Below, one piece after another: positions 1-7,805 of a stretch of DNA of 64,000 nt. The position numbers and the translations under genes are program-made. Origin of the DNA: Crenothrix sp043729335. Its GTDB lineage: Bacteria > Pseudomonadota > Gammaproteobacteria > Methylococcales > Methylomonadaceae. Below the pieces are notes generated by a model. That model was not told the origin of the DNA. It ran no database searches and saw only the letters and a list, made by a program, of their open reading frames with translations. Position 1 is the stretch's first letter. Each line of letters opens with the position of its first letter. Location of the stretch: positions 73,749-137,748 of the forward strand of contig NZ_JAYTLQ010000013.1 in the NCBI RefSeq assembly GCF_043729335.1, in the 5' to 3' direction.

Positions 1-1
1 T

Positions 2-568
2 TTGGGGTTTTTACTGACTTTGGTAGTATTGTTTTTTGTATATCGACACGGTGATAGCTTAGGGCGACAAATTTTGGCTATCAGTCGAAAATTGTTCGGT
101 GAAACCGGCATTCATTACGCCACACATGCGGCTGCCGCTGTGCGTGCCACAGTGAATGGATTGGTATTGGTCGGTTTAGGAGAAGGCCTGTTGCTGGGGG
201 TAGGGTATGCGTTTGCAGGTTTTAGCCACCCTGCCATTTTGGGTGCATTGACCGGCGTCTTCGCGATGATTCCGTTTGCCGCCAAGTTAATTGTGCTGTC
301 TTGTGTACTGGTGTTAGTGGCAGAAGGTAGCATGGGCGCAGGGGTTGCCTTGGCTATTTTTGGGGTGGTTGTTATTTTACTGGCAGATAACTATGTACGC
401 CCGCTATTAATTGGCGGCTCCGTACAATTGCCTTTTATATGGACGCTGCTGGGTATTTTTGGCGGCCTTGAAAACTTTGGTTTACTGGGTTTGTTTTTAG
501 GCCCTACGTTAATGGCAGTGTTGATGTCTATTTGGCGGGATTGGACTGAGGATATGAATAAGCATTGA
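2..568 (+). CDS. AI-2E family transporter, C-terminal part
   Basis: Partial gene; its 5' end lies outside the window. The 188 visible residues are highly hydrophobic, with about five membrane segments. They resemble the C-terminal half of the AI-2E/PerM exporter family, including the polar stretch before a final pair of helices (LLADNYVRPLLIGGSVQLP, then LLGIFGGLENFGLLGLFLGP). In this family the conserved D-N-x-x-R-P segment is typical. Members act as inner-membrane transporters of small molecules or Na+/H+, and the substrate cannot be told from sequence. The stop at 566-568 is followed by about 600 bp without a clear gene, so it is probably not co-transcribed with the bilin cluster. Confidence 0.85.
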   Translation: MGFLLTLVVLFFVYRHGDSLGRQILAISRKLFGETGIHYATHAAAAVRATVNGLVLVGLGEGLLLGVGYAFAGFSHPAILGALTGVFAMIPFAAKLIVLSCVLVLVAEGSMGAGVALAIFGVVVILLADNYVRPLLIGGSVQLPFIWTLLGIFGGLENFGLLGLFLGPTLMAVLMSIWRDWTEDMNKH

Positions 569-590
569 TGGTTCCAGTGTGGGAACTTGA

Positions 591-715
591 GAAATCCTGT
601 GTCGATGGGAGCAAACAGAATTAGTAGAAAAGCTACAAACACTTTCGAAGGCTAAACTGGCTGAAGTTTTCGACTTAACACAGCCTTGGGTTAATCGCCT
701 ATTAATAGGGTTATA
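591..715 (+). pseudogene. Possible remnant of a helix-turn-helix coding region
   Basis: An open stretch of about 40 codons without a convincing start codon. Its translation ends in a helix-rich segment (KAKLAEVFDLTQPWVNRLL) that reads like part of a DNA-binding helix-turn-helix. It lies in the gap between the transporter and the bilin cluster and may be the decayed end of a regulator or recombinase. No family was recognised and chance is not excluded. Confidence 0.25.
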
Positions 716-719
716 AACA

Positions 720-1185
720 AGATAAGATTTGCGCAGAATCTTTCTTGGTTTTCCTGATATACAACTCCTCACTGTTCATAGCTGACTTAACTCTTTCACC
801 AAGAGTTTTCCTAATGTCTGATAAAAATCGCCGTGGATCCATCGGGGCGATATTCGTTGGTTCTTGCCTTTAATTCCCTCAACTCGCTGCAAATACTGGA
901 TTACCAAGCAACAGGTAATCTAGCCAAAAAGTCTATTCATCCCCTAACATCGTTTTAGCCACTAACAGGCAGCCTGTAAATTTCGATTTACAATTGACCA
1001 CAAAAATGTCGCTACTGACTTGAAAAAAACCAAGGTCTCGTCTACTTTTATTCTTAATAGGCTATTCTAAAAAAACATAGGTTTTTTCTATTGAAAATGG
1101 TCGGGGCAATATACGGTTTTGAAATATAATGATCATAATATATTGATTTTAAATAACTATTATTTGGTTTTATTCATGGTGATAT
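720..1185. other. Gene-free leader before the bilin-associated cluster
   Basis: AT-rich stretch with no supported ORF. A TATAAT hexamer sits at 1125-1130, about 56 nt before the first ATG of the cluster, but no good -35 hexamer is placed at the usual distance. A short inverted repeat (AAAAAACATAGGTTTTTT) lies near 1070-1087. The cluster promoter is probably here. Confidence 0.4.
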
Positions 1186-1656
1186 ATGAAATCTATATTC
1201 AGTAGTCAGCATGCGAATGTGGAAAAAACCAAAATTGCTAGCGTTGGAATGCCTGATGAACAGGTCGAAGGTTTTAAAAAACTCTTGGCAAATTGTCAAA
1301 AAAATCTGAATAGTAAGTGGTTATATACCAGTAATTACGATGCGAATGAAACCATAAATACAATGGGTTCGCACATTGATGCGGAATATTTACTTATAGA
1401 TATTGATGATGAGCTGGGCAAACGTGTTTGGTATTTTTTAGCCGCGATAAGAGATGTTAATAAAACCATAGCGGTCACTAGTAAGCCCTGGAATACCGAC
1501 GCACAATTCGTAATTAGTAAGCCGTTATCTGATAAAGCTATTGAACCCACTAGCGTCAATGCCGTATTTAATAAAATTGATTCTAATGTTATTCCTGTGA
1601 ATAAAAGCCCTAAAAAATCGGCTTGGCAGACGTGGTATCAATCGAAGATAGGCTAA
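1186..1656 (+). CDS. Hypothetical protein, possibly a degenerate receiver-like domain
   Basis: Protein of 156 residues with no recognised family. It contains a beta-strand-like segment ending in acidic residues (YLLIDIDDE, about residues 67-75) and later a strand followed by K-P (FVISKPLS). This order loosely recalls the acceptor-Asp and Lys-Pro regions of response-regulator receiver domains, but the similarity is weak and only inferred. A GGTGAT ribosome-binding sequence precedes the ATG. It is the first gene of the co-directional run that includes the ferredoxin, V4R, phycobiliprotein-like and bilin reductase genes. The ferredoxin gene starts 46 nt downstream, so a regulatory role within that cluster is plausible. 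Confidence 0.6.
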   Translation: MKSIFSSQHANVEKTKIASVGMPDEQVEGFKKLLANCQKNLNSKWLYTSNYDANETINTMGSHIDAEYLLIDIDDELGKRVWYFLAAIRDVNKTIAVTSKPWNTDAQFVISKPLSDKAIEPTSVNAVFNKIDSNVIPVNKSPKKSAWQTWYQSKIG

Positions 1657-1702
1657 ATGTATATTTAAACATACCCTTAAAGTTAGAGCTCATTGAGGCT
1701 AA

Positions 1703-2188
1703 ATGAAAATAAAATTTAACGCTGAAGGTCTGCAAACAATAGATGTCAGTTCGCAATCGCGATTATTGGATGCTTTGCTGTCCCGTGATGTGGGAGTAAA
1801 AATGCTTTGCGGTGGCCGAGGTCTGTGCGCGACCTGCCATGTTTATGTTGTTAAGAACCCTGAGCATTTAACGCCACCAACCTCTAAAGAATCTTTAACG
1901 TTAGCGGTTTTGACAGGAGCCAGAGCGAACAGCCGCTTAGCCTGCCAAGCCCATGTTATCGGTGATGACATTGAACTTGCCTTCCCGGAAGGATTATATA
2001 TCGATTCTTTCGAATCTTTAGAGCAACTGATTGGGCAGCGCACTCAAGTGCCGATTCTGCATCCTGTAACCGGCGATATTCTTGTTGCGGCCAATAAAAT
2101 TATTATCCGCACCATTGTGGAAGAATTGAAAAACCTGGATTTTGAAATATCAAAAGTTAAATATACCGATGCTAAAAATCAACACTAA
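1703..2188 (+). CDS. 2Fe-2S ferredoxin with C-terminal extension
   Basis: Cytosolic electron carrier of the 2Fe-2S fold. The four cluster ligands are C36, C42, C45 (C-x5-C-x2-C in LCGGRGLCATC) and C81 (LACQ). The ferredoxin domain covers about residues 1-97. A further 64 residues (98-161) are not part of a standard ferredoxin of about 100 residues and contain a segment PILHPVTGDILVAANKI of unknown role. A GAGG ribosome-binding site precedes the ATG. Bilin reductases take electrons from ferredoxin, and an FDBR homologue lies in the same cluster, so this is the likely dedicated donor (inference). The extension could dock to a partner. Confidence 0.85.
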   Translation: MKIKFNAEGLQTIDVSSQSRLLDALLSRDVGVKMLCGGRGLCATCHVYVVKNPEHLTPPTSKESLTLAVLTGARANSRLACQAHVIGDDIELAFPEGLYIDSFESLEQLIGQRTQVPILHPVTGDILVAANKIIIRTIVEELKNLDFEISKVKYTDAKNQH

Positions 2189-2291
2189 AGCCTTTATGTG
2201 CGTAAGCAACAAAAAGACAGTGTGCAACCTGCAAACTGTTATTACAGATCTTTAGAAACCGAACTACATTAAAAATAAAGAGAGGCACAAT

Positions 2292-2951
2292 ATGGCTATA
2301 AGTGTTGTTGAAGGTGGTTTTGATGGTTACCACAATTATTATGTTCCAGAAGAGTTTTTCACGGCTGACCCTGAAAAAGGCGCGTTGTATCTGCGTGATG
2401 GCGAAAGAGCGGCCAAGGTAAGCGAATCGTTTATTAATGGCTTACATTTAGGCATGGAAGAGGAGGTCGGTGATTCGGCTGGACTTCTCATGTACCGTTG
2501 CGGTCATCAATGGGCGCTTCGTGATATGAAACGCTTCAGTGAACGCATGCGCCATGAATTTGGCGGCGGCAAAACCGATATTTGGCAAATGAACAGACGT
2601 TTTGTTTTGGAAACCTGGTGGTGGCCGCTGATTATTCAAGGTTTTGGTGATTGGCGCTTAAATACCAGCTTTGAAAATCATGGTTTAATTGTCGTCGAGC
2701 TAAGAAATTCTGCTATTGCCCAATCCATGGAGCTAGCCGGCAAACCGGTATGTCACATGTATGCAGGCTTATTTGCCGGCGTATTCTCTTTTCTGGACAA
2801 AGCGGAAAGAGGCGGTATTGAAATTCAATGCTATGCCATGGGCAATGATGTCTGCAAGTTTCTTATAGGCAGTCAAAAACAAGTGAATGCGGTTGAGTTT
2901 TGGCGCAAAGAAGGCGCTAATGCCAAAGAAATTATGGAAAAACTTCTTTAA
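2292..2951 (+). CDS. V4R (4-vinyl reductase-like) domain protein
   Basis: Protein of 219 residues whose C-terminal part matches the V4R small-molecule-binding domain (about residues 154-193: hydrophobic helix AGLFAGVFSFL, then IQCYAMGNDVCKFLIG). The family includes BchJ-type proteins and sensory domains in regulators, and often binds tetrapyrrole-like or aromatic ligands. The N-terminal 130 residues are Trp- and Arg-rich (WWWPL at 109-113). Cysteines at 70, 154, 180 and 188 might bind metal. A strong GAGAGG ribosome-binding site supports the start. The next gene follows after 26 nt. A role in bilin or tetrapyrrole binding is inferred from its neighbours; the catalytic name should not be taken literally. 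Confidence 0.8.
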   Translation: MAISVVEGGFDGYHNYYVPEEFFTADPEKGALYLRDGERAAKVSESFINGLHLGMEEEVGDSAGLLMYRCGHQWALRDMKRFSERMRHEFGGGKTDIWQMNRRFVLETWWWPLIIQGFGDWRLNTSFENHGLIVVELRNSAIAQSMELAGKPVCHMYAGLFAGVFSFLDKAERGGIEIQCYAMGNDVCKFLIGSQKQVNAVEFWRKEGANAKEIMEKLL

Positions 2952-2977
2952 TTATTAAGACATAGGCATAAAGCATC

Positions 2978-4099
2978 ATGACGCAATATTATACCTCTGC
3001 TCAGTTAGCTTTTTTCCGATCTGCATTGGCATTATTGGCAAACAGCGTAGAACAAGGTGGCCAAGTCATTTCTAAGGATATCTCTTCAGTCGATACTGGA
3101 AATATCGACCAGAAATCATCCCATGTAATTTTTGACGAAACCGATGCCAAGGCTTCGCTAAAAATTGATGCTTACGCAACAACGCAAAGCGTTCCATCTT
3201 CAATCGAACCGAATGAACCTAAAGTCAAACATATTTTTTCTGGACTCGGCTGGTTTTCAAAAAAGAAAGACGTAAGTTCCGATCAATCTAGCAAGCTAGT
3301 CGTTGGTGTTGAAGAACAAGGGGTCGTTAATCATGTCAGCAATGTCGTTGAAATAACAAGCCGTGAGCATCCCAAAGAGATTCATCTATCAACGGTAGAT
3401 ACTCGAATCACTCGTAGTTTTTTTTCAGAATTACCCTGGGCAGCTCAAGTTATAGGCCAGAAAGTTGAGTCTATTGCTGATACTTTAGGTGCAACAGACG
3501 TGCAGTCACCAATAACTCAGATTAGTTCTGCGCTGAGCCATAGTGGTCTTTCTGCTAGAAGCTTTTTTGAAGAATTGCCTTGGATACAGCCGCCGGTTAG
3601 AAGCCCTCTCTCACCCAGTATTACAAGTCCACAGCCGTACATCGCAACCCCTAAGAATGTTGTTGATTTAAATCTGACTAATCTTGCTGACAGCGCCGCT
3701 ACAGGTATATATGGGCAGACTGCAAAAAGTTTTTTTTCCGACATGCCTTGGTTACATGCCAATGTCATTCGGGTTAATGGCCAGCACACTGAGCTTAGTG
3801 CGAATCAAGATAAGCCCGATCATCAAACCGATCTCTTTGCAGCCTCACAAATTTTTGAACTAAACCAACCGGTAGGCCGTTATTTTCAGTCTTTACCGTG
3901 GCAAGATAAACCTATTGTGGCAATCGCTGCCTTTCAAGGGGTTGCAGATAGGGGTAATGATGACATCGCCAGTATTTTTTCAGCAGCGAGTCAGTCTGCT
4001 TTGCTGGCCGCCCAAAAATCTCACTTGCTTAATAGCCAGCAGGGCAATAAGAAAATCGATACATTTTTTAGTTCGTTACCCTGGGATGGCCCGCGTTAA
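2978..4099 (+). CDS. Low-complexity protein with six F-F-x-x-L-P-W-like motifs
   Basis: Protein of 373 residues of no recognised family. After an N-terminal helix (about residues 8-22) it is mostly polar and probably disordered. It is punctuated by a recurring short motif: IFSGLGW (86-92), RSFFSELPW (146-154), RSFFEELPW (194-202), KSFFSDMPW (250-258), RYFQSLPW (301-308) and TFFSSLPW (362-369). The last copy lies four residues from the C-terminus. Regular aromatic-Leu-Pro-Trp motifs on a flexible chain look like a multivalent docking scaffold. It lies between the V4R and phycobiliprotein-like genes, so the likely partner is one of the cluster products (inference). No catalytic motif is visible. 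Confidence 0.8.
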   Translation: MTQYYTSAQLAFFRSALALLANSVEQGGQVISKDISSVDTGNIDQKSSHVIFDETDAKASLKIDAYATTQSVPSSIEPNEPKVKHIFSGLGWFSKKKDVSSDQSSKLVVGVEEQGVVNHVSNVVEITSREHPKEIHLSTVDTRITRSFFSELPWAAQVIGQKVESIADTLGATDVQSPITQISSALSHSGLSARSFFEELPWIQPPVRSPLSPSITSPQPYIATPKNVVDLNLTNLADSAATGIYGQTAKSFFSDMPWLHANVIRVNGQHTELSANQDKPDHQTDLFAASQIFELNQPVGRYFQSLPWQDKPIVAIAAFQGVADRGNDDIASIFSAASQSALLAAQKSHLLNSQQGNKKIDTFFSSLPWDGPR

Positions 4100-4155
4100 A
4101 AATTGTTACCAAGCACACAACGAATCATTTATAGCATTTAATTAGGAATAAACTT

Positions 4156-4761
4156 ATGAGTACAGCTGAAACAGAGATGAGATCAAAACTCAGAGATGAT
4201 GCTCGGATAAGAAGTCTTTTCTTGACGGCGGAAAGCAGGCATCTTACGGCAGAGGAGTTTAACCAATACAGTATGTTGGCTCCACAGTTCAAAAGCCGGG
4301 AAGTCGCTGCCCGTGAAATAATGGACGTTCAACTAGCGGTTGTGTCCAAAACGGTTAAACAGATTTTTTCCATGTATCCTTATCCAAAACACCATGAAAA
4401 CGCTTTGGAAAAGGCGCTCAGGGATATTGGTTATGTCAGCGTTTATGCAACCCACAGCATGCTGCAAGATGATCCTGATTGGTTTCGGGATAAGCTGTTA
4501 ATTTGGTTAAAAACTATTTTGCAGTCCTTTTCTTATCCCGCACGTGAAGAAACAGATCCGACAACTGCTGCAGCACGTCAGCCGTTGCCCCATCCGGAAA
4601 TAACAGAACATGCCGATACTATCCCTCCTAAAGGTCGGCGTTCAATTTACGAAACTTATTCACGGTTGATCGTCAACTATCAAGAAGTGCTTTCTCCACA
4701 GACATTTAACATGATTAGGCCCCATCTGCAGTTGGCCGTTGACATACTTTCATCAGACTGA
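4156..4761 (+). CDS. Phycobiliprotein-like globin (phycobilisome protein family)
   Basis: Protein of 201 residues with the helical pattern of phycocyanin/allophycocyanin subunits. There is an early R-x-L-T-x-x-E-F segment (28-35), then the central ALRDIGYVSVYATHSML (87-103), which matches the C-x-R-D-x-x-Y-x-R region of phycobiliproteins. A final helix pair around SIYETYSRL and LSPQTFNMIRPHLQLAVDIL resembles the LSPxxAxxVxPYFDxxI end of that family. The bilin-attachment Cys84 position is Ala87, and the protein has no cysteine at all, while the Arg-Asp pair that contacts bilin is kept (R89-D90). A polar insertion of about 35 residues (129-162) lengthens it. Any bilin must bind non-covalently. 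An AGGA ribosome-binding site supports the start. The match was made by eye. Confidence 0.75.
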   Translation: MSTAETEMRSKLRDDARIRSLFLTAESRHLTAEEFNQYSMLAPQFKSREVAAREIMDVQLAVVSKTVKQIFSMYPYPKHHENALEKALRDIGYVSVYATHSMLQDDPDWFRDKLLIWLKTILQSFSYPAREETDPTTAAARQPLPHPEITEHADTIPPKGRRSIYETYSRLIVNYQEVLSPQTFNMIRPHLQLAVDILSSD

Positions 4762-4771
4762 GATCAATGCC

Positions 4772-5458
4772 ATGAATACAACAAGCAATACTGTTTCAAA
4801 TCCACAACACAGTGGGCAGCTGAGCACACAGGTTCTGGATAAACTCTTTGGCGACAGTTCGCTGAATTTTGATCTTAATAAAGGTACCGTTCTCAGTATT
4901 ACCGATGTCAGAATTATCTATTTATCCTCTGATGTTATTCGCAGTATTTACGATGTTTTGAAATATGAAGCCGGGGATGCCTGGTCATTAATACTCAAAA
5001 ACTGCGGTATTATTTGGGGGGAAAGAATCAGTGCCTCATTAGATAAAGAAGTGAATGTCGTTGCTCAGCAAAAGATGGGACAACTGAATGTTGACAGTTT
5101 TATTCAGTTGCTTGAGAGCTATTTTTCCAGTCATGGCTGGGGCAAAATGCAGTTTTATCTGGATGATGCTGAAACCCAGGGCATCATAAGAGCCAAGCTT
5201 AAAAACAGCTTGTTTGCAGAAACCTTAAAACACATCAATACCCCTGTTGAATTTATGATAGCCGGGATGTTGCAGGGTATATTCTCGACAATCAGTGGCC
5301 ATGATTTAAGCTGCATACAAGTCAGCTATGAAACCACTGGCAGCGATTCCAGTGAGTTTTTGATCAGTGCTAAGGCGCGTATTGATACCTTAGAGCAATC
5401 CGGTTTTGCACATGAGTTAAGTCCTAATGAAGCCTTGGCAAGATTGCGTTTTACCTGA
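4772..5458 (+). CDS. V4R-like domain protein
   Basis: The ATG at 4772 (228 residues) is preferred over an upstream in-frame ATG at 4739, which lies inside the previous gene. The C-terminal part (about residues 160-200: AGMLQGIFSTISGHDLSCIQVSYETTGSD) matches the V4R ligand-binding domain. It has lost the Cys found in the equivalent stretch of the first V4R protein at 2292. The N-terminal half contains an ATP-less helical region (YDVLKYEAGDAWSLILKNCG). It starts 10 nt after the globin gene and its end overlaps the kinase gene by 32 nt, so tight co-translation is expected. It probably senses a ligand and passes the signal to the kinase (inference). Confidence 0.7.
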   Translation: MNTTSNTVSNPQHSGQLSTQVLDKLFGDSSLNFDLNKGTVLSITDVRIIYLSSDVIRSIYDVLKYEAGDAWSLILKNCGIIWGERISASLDKEVNVVAQQKMGQLNVDSFIQLLESYFSSHGWGKMQFYLDDAETQGIIRAKLKNSLFAETLKHINTPVEFMIAGMLQGIFSTISGHDLSCIQVSYETTGSDSSEFLISAKARIDTLEQSGFAHELSPNEALARLRFT

Positions 5459-7196
5459 TAATAGCCTTTTTCCAGAACAATACAGCGTCCTGGAAATTCT
5501 AAGCGAAAGCTCAGTCAGTAGCGTCTTGGTATGTTTTGACGAGCAATTGGCGTGTAAGGTGATTATCAAGTGTTTTAAGCAAACCATAAAAGGGGCTTAT
5601 TTACGGGAAATAGGCGCCGTTTATGACTTAAGACATCCTCACTTGGTGCGTTGTTTAAATACTTTTCATCGCGCCGACGGGGATTCTTGTCTGGTTTATG
5701 AATATTTTCCGGATGGAAACCTGGCCGATTTTTTAGAGTCGACAGGGGTTTTAAGCATTGCGCTGGTTTTTCGCTGTTTGCACGATATTCTGCAAGCACT
5801 TATTTACCTGCATGGGTTTAACCGCATACATTGCGATATTAAGCCGGAAAATATTTTTTTGCGCTCCAACGCAGATGGCAATGTTGAGTTTGTTTTAGGC
5901 GATTTAGGTGCTGCCTGTTTTCTACGTGAAGCGCAAGAAGGCCGTCATGTTACAGGTACACCGGCTTATATCGCTCCTGAACGCATACGTAATCAGTTTT
6001 TTTTTAACAGTGATTTATACAGCTTGGGTGTGGTTGCTTTTGAATTATGTACAGGTTTTCGACCTTTCATAGGCAGCGTTGAAGAAATTACCCAGGCTAA
6101 TTTATCCCAAATTCCTTCGTTGGAAATTATCGAATACTCACCTTTACGGGATTTGATCGATCATTTATTAACGAAATCGCCGCAAAAAAGACTCGAGAGC
6201 GCCAGTTTAGCGTGTTCATATTTAAAGAAATTACAAATTCAATATGACATCACGCGTTCAACACTAAAAACCACAGCATTACCGCAACAAGATAAAGCGA
6301 GCTGTTCCAGTGCTTTAAAACAAAACGGGCTTAAGCTGCAACAGTTAAATCTGTCCATTGACGATAATCTGTTGGCAGCGCACTGTTTTCATACCGCTGA
6401 TCGGATGTTAATCGGTTTAACCTATTTAAACTATACCGATATCATCGACCCAAAATATCCCAATTCAGTAATAAAAACGCTAGTCCATACGCATTCGATT
6501 CAAGTGACTGGATCGGCATCGCTGGTTTATGCAACCCCAACGCGCATTCAACAATTTGATTTAGAGCGTATGGTTTCAACTACGCTCATAGAAAAAATCA
6601 ACGGCTCTAAAAAGTTTTATTTTGATAACAATATTTTGTTATTTACCGATGATTTTAACGTTTCTTATTACGATTTAAGCCAGGACACTGACTTTTATTT
6701 TCGTTCATCTTCCTATCTATTTGATCCCAAAATAAGTGTGTTTGAGAATGGCGGCTTTTGTATGAGCGAAGGCATGGCTAACGAAAAATTGGTCAAACGG
6801 GACAGTAGCGGAACTATTTTATCCGAATGGCTACTGGATGGTCCTCTCGTTGCCATGACGCAACGCGTAGACCATTATCTTCTTGGCGCTTCCTTGAATG
6901 TTAAAGACCAAAATAAATATTCGATCTGGTGTTTTCAAGACTCACAAGAGACTAAAGCACAGGTTTTAGCTGAAAAAATAAAACAAATAAGTTGTGTAGC
7001 CAATACTATTTTTTGGTTAACGGAACACGCTGAATTATATTGCTGTGGCGCTGATCTTAAGCACAAAATAAGGGGAAGTTTCACCCAAACTACCACAAAA
7101 TTTGCTGTGTCATTCGACGGTTTGTACATCGTCACAGTGGATTTTATTGAAGCAAATAAAACCATTATTACAATTTTTAATAACCAGGATTCATAA
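5427..7196 (+). CDS. Serine/threonine protein kinase with unassigned C-terminal domain
   Basis: The N-terminal 270 residues form a eukaryotic-type protein kinase: probable VIIK lysine K48, alpha-C Glu61, hinge region LVYEYFPDGNL, catalytic loop HCDIKPEN (135-142), a DLG in place of DFG (159-161), and GTPAYIAPE (177-185). The glycine-rich loop is degenerate (LSESSVSS), with no G-x-G-x-x-G. Residues about 290-589 have no recognised domain but are rich in short beta-strand-like segments, as in a propeller. No membrane segment was seen, so it is probably cytosolic. It overlaps the V4R gene upstream and is followed one base later by the next gene. Together with the downstream Cys-X5-Arg phosphatase it forms a kinase/phosphatase pair. 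Confidence 0.85.
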   Translation: MKPWQDCVLPDNSLFPEQYSVLEILSESSVSSVLVCFDEQLACKVIIKCFKQTIKGAYLREIGAVYDLRHPHLVRCLNTFHRADGDSCLVYEYFPDGNLADFLESTGVLSIALVFRCLHDILQALIYLHGFNRIHCDIKPENIFLRSNADGNVEFVLGDLGAACFLREAQEGRHVTGTPAYIAPERIRNQFFFNSDLYSLGVVAFELCTGFRPFIGSVEEITQANLSQIPSLEIIEYSPLRDLIDHLLTKSPQKRLESASLACSYLKKLQIQYDITRSTLKTTALPQQDKASCSSALKQNGLKLQQLNLSIDDNLLAAHCFHTADRMLIGLTYLNYTDIIDPKYPNSVIKTLVHTHSIQVTGSASLVYATPTRIQQFDLERMVSTTLIEKINGSKKFYFDNNILLFTDDFNVSYYDLSQDTDFYFRSSSYLFDPKISVFENGGFCMSEGMANEKLVKRDSSGTILSEWLLDGPLVAMTQRVDHYLLGASLNVKDQNKYSIWCFQDSQETKAQVLAEKIKQISCVANTIFWLTEHAELYCCGADLKHKIRGSFTQTTTKFAVSFDGLYIVTVDFIEANKTIITIFNNQDS

Positions 7197-7197
7197 G

Positions 7198-7803
7198 ATG
7201 GCCCTATCAAGATCCGTTCATTGTTTATTTTATTCGCACGTCTGGTCAATTTATCAACTCGAAGCATTAGGCTTGATAAAAGCCAAAAATCCATTGCTTG
7301 TGGAACTGTCAACAGAATCTAAGTTTGCCGCAGTTTTTGACCGAAGTGAACAGCGCCATAAAGGTCTCATAGAACTTTTACAGCCCAATGCGCAGCTGCA
7401 CAAATTGGCTTATCGCGCCAAAAATATCAATACACCTATTATTTTAGCGCCTAATCCTAAGGCATCAGTCGATGCGCTGGTGGCGGCGCTTTCTGTGGTG
7501 GCAACTGTAGATAGCCCTGTAGATGATGTGACCGTGTTGATTCATATTAACGACGGTGCGCAGTTTGCCGATGCTTACTCGTTAATGAGTGATTTCTCAA
7601 TTGTATGGGATGTGGCTGATTTTCCAAACGCAGCATTGCTGGCATTAACCGAATCATTGGTTAAAGATCAATGCCTAAGCAAAGATAAATGGAAGGGTTT
7701 TCATTTATTTAATCATCCCAACAGACAGTTACCCGAAAACAAAGTGCGTGAATCTATTTTGCGTGATTTACTCAATAATTTCCCCGTTCTGAGTCCTGTT
7801 TAG
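7198..7803 (+). CDS. Hypothetical protein between kinase and phosphatase
   Basis: The start at 7198 (201 residues) follows the kinase stop by one base and has an AGGA sequence just upstream; a longer reading from 7102 would lie inside the kinase gene. No family was recognised. The protein looks soluble, alpha/beta, with alternating hydrophobic strands (TPIILAPNP, VTVLIHINDG, FSIVWDVADF). It ends two bases before the phosphatase start codon. Conservation of this position would suggest it works with the kinase and phosphatase, perhaps as substrate or adaptor (inference). Confidence 0.7.
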   Translation: MALSRSVHCLFYSHVWSIYQLEALGLIKAKNPLLVELSTESKFAAVFDRSEQRHKGLIELLQPNAQLHKLAYRAKNINTPIILAPNPKASVDALVAALSVVATVDSPVDDVTVLIHINDGAQFADAYSLMSDFSIVWDVADFPNAALLALTESLVKDQCLSKDKWKGFHLFNHPNRQLPENKVRESILRDLLNNFPVLSPV

Positions 7804-7805
7804 TT

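Noticed and set aside
2292..2951. Bacteriochlorophyll 4-vinyl reductase and hence a photosynthesis cluster
   Set aside because: V4R is a general ligand-binding domain and no bch, puf or crt genes are in the window.
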